Positions 63,244-64,000 of a stretch of DNA of 64,000 bases are shown piece by piece; within the stretch, counting starts at the first letter, position 1; every line of letters begins with the position of its first letter. The position numbers and the translations under genes were made by a program. A model generated the notes under the pieces. It was not told the DNA's origin. It made no database searches and worked only from the letters and a program-made list of their open reading frames with translations. This stretch comes from Legionella fallonii LLAP-10 (GTDB lineage Bacteria; Pseudomonadota; Gammaproteobacteria; Legionellales; Legionellaceae), in assembly GCF_000953135.1 (NCBI RefSeq), contig NZ_LN614827.1, forward strand, positions 301,001-365,000. Direction: 5' to 3'.

Positions 63244-64000
63244 AACCACTGCTCATCAGTAGTGGTGAGCCTGCGGGTGTTGGTCCAGATCTATGTTTGG
63301 CTCTTGCAAATTATGAGTTCCCAATAGTTGTTTTAGGCGATCCGTCCCTGTTGGCTGTGAGAGCAAAAGAATTAAAACAAGAAGTTCATTTCATTACTTA
63401 CCAACGAGGAGAGGATGTAGAAACTCGACCTGGTTTTTTAACGGTGTTTCCCGTGGTTTGTCCCAAACAAGTAGTGTGTGGACATTTAGATCCTCAAAAT
63501 GCATCTTATGTCATCGAGTTGCTAACGCTAGGTGCTACTTTATGTTCACAAGGAGAGTTTTCAGCTCTTGTTACAGCCCCTGTACACAAAGCTAACATTA
63601 ATGCCGCTGGTATCGCTTTTACCGGACATACAGAATTTTTTGCTCAATATTTTAATGTAAATACAGTTGTAATGATGCTTGCTTGTGAGCAAATGAAAGT
63701 TGCTTTGGTTACTACTCACCTGCCACTACGTTTAGTATCCGAATCTATTTCTTCCTCGTTAATTATTGATGTAATTAGCCAACTACATCATTCATTAATT
63801 AATGAGTTTGGAATTAAGGCTCCTAGAATTAAAGTTGCTGGATTGAATCCTCATGCTGGAGAGTCAGGTTACTTAGGGCGTGAAGAAATCGAAGTGATTT
63901 CTCCCGCACTGATTTATTTGAAAGAACAAGGAATAAATATTCAAGGTCCTCTTCCGGCAGATACAATGTTTACTCCGGAACATTTAACCGATTGTGATGC
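63240..64000 (+). CDS. pdxA: 4-hydroxythreonine-4-phosphate dehydrogenase (partial, 3' end outside window)
   Basis: About 253 codons seen, starting at the ATG overlapping the surA stop (ATGA). N-terminus MKPLLISSGEPAGVGPDL, TAPVHKANINAAG, TGHTEFFAQ, VTTHLPLRLVSE and GLNPHAGESGYLGREE, all PdxA motifs with His metal ligands. It acts in pyridoxal phosphate synthesis. The surA-pdxA order is conserved in gammaproteobacteria. Confidence 0.97.
   Translation, partial: MKPLLISSGEPAGVGPDLCLALANYEFPIVVLGDPSLLAVRAKELKQEVHFITYQRGEDVETRPGFLTVFPVVCPKQVVCGHLDPQNASYVIELLTLGATLCSQGEFSALVTAPVHKANINAAGIAFTGHTEFFAQYFNVNTVVMMLACEQMKVALVTTHLPLRLVSESISSSLIIDVISQLHHSLINEFGIKAPRIKVAGLNPHAGESGYLGREEIEVISPALIYLKEQGINIQGPLPADTMFTPEHLTDCD

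Overview
The window is about 64 kb of AT-rich gammaproteobacterial chromosome, most probably from a Legionella species (inference). The housekeeping genes are gammaproteobacterial in content and order: lptD-surA-pdxA, with amgK-murU next to it, and efp divergent from epmB. Between them lie several long eukaryote-like or coiled-coil proteins of the type exported by the Dot/Icm type IV system. No tRNA, rRNA, CRISPR array, transposase or phage gene was seen.

Layout. 1-1200: a His-rich metal-binding protein (partial) and a Zur-type Fur regulator, divergent, with a Zur-box-like palindrome between them. 1.4-12 kb: effector-like genes (proline-rich coiled coil, protein kinase, a membrane-anchored protein with an OspF/SpvC-like lyase region) mixed with ung and a beta-lactamase-type serine hydrolase. 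12-14.4 kb: a CatA-type acetyltransferase, a small SDR and a secreted protein of unknown function. 14.8-30.3 kb: a RiPP (ribosomally made, modified peptide) gene cluster, the main discovery. 30.4-47.6 kb: a secreted amidase, more effector candidates (including a 2003-residue LRR/transglutaminase-like/double-AAA+ protein), a GAF/HD-GYP phosphodiesterase, formate dehydrogenase, a triple YbjQ-domain protein and an SDR, separated by palindromic repeats and MITE-like elements. 48-64 kb: mostly core genes (efp, epmB, ppk1, chrA-like, fadE, murU, amgK, lptD, surA, pdxA).

The RiPP cluster holds two tandem YcaO enzymes, two TfuA proteins, a Gly-Gly-ended sulfur carrier (MoaD/ThiS-like), a MoeB-type E1 fused to a rhodanese domain, an HPr-kinase-like P-loop protein, a PAPS-type sulfotransferase, a PqqD-like leader binder, an FAD/NAD(P)-binding protein, a 64-residue precursor with a Gly-Gly leader end and a Ser/Thr/Ala/Gly/Val core without Cys, a C39-peptidase ABC exporter and a second ABC exporter. 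My model is that the E1 and carrier deliver sulfur as a thiocarboxylate, YcaO/TfuA pairs put thioamides into the backbone, the sulfotransferase and possibly the kinase and flavoprotein decorate the core, and the exporter cuts after Gly-Gly and secretes the product. The families are read from sequence; the chemistry is inference.

Two copies of a 200-230 bp MITE-like element share terminal inverted repeats. One copy has a perfect 8-bp target duplication and sits inside another palindromic repeat. A fragment of a multicopper oxidase gene lies downstream of the giant AAA+ gene.
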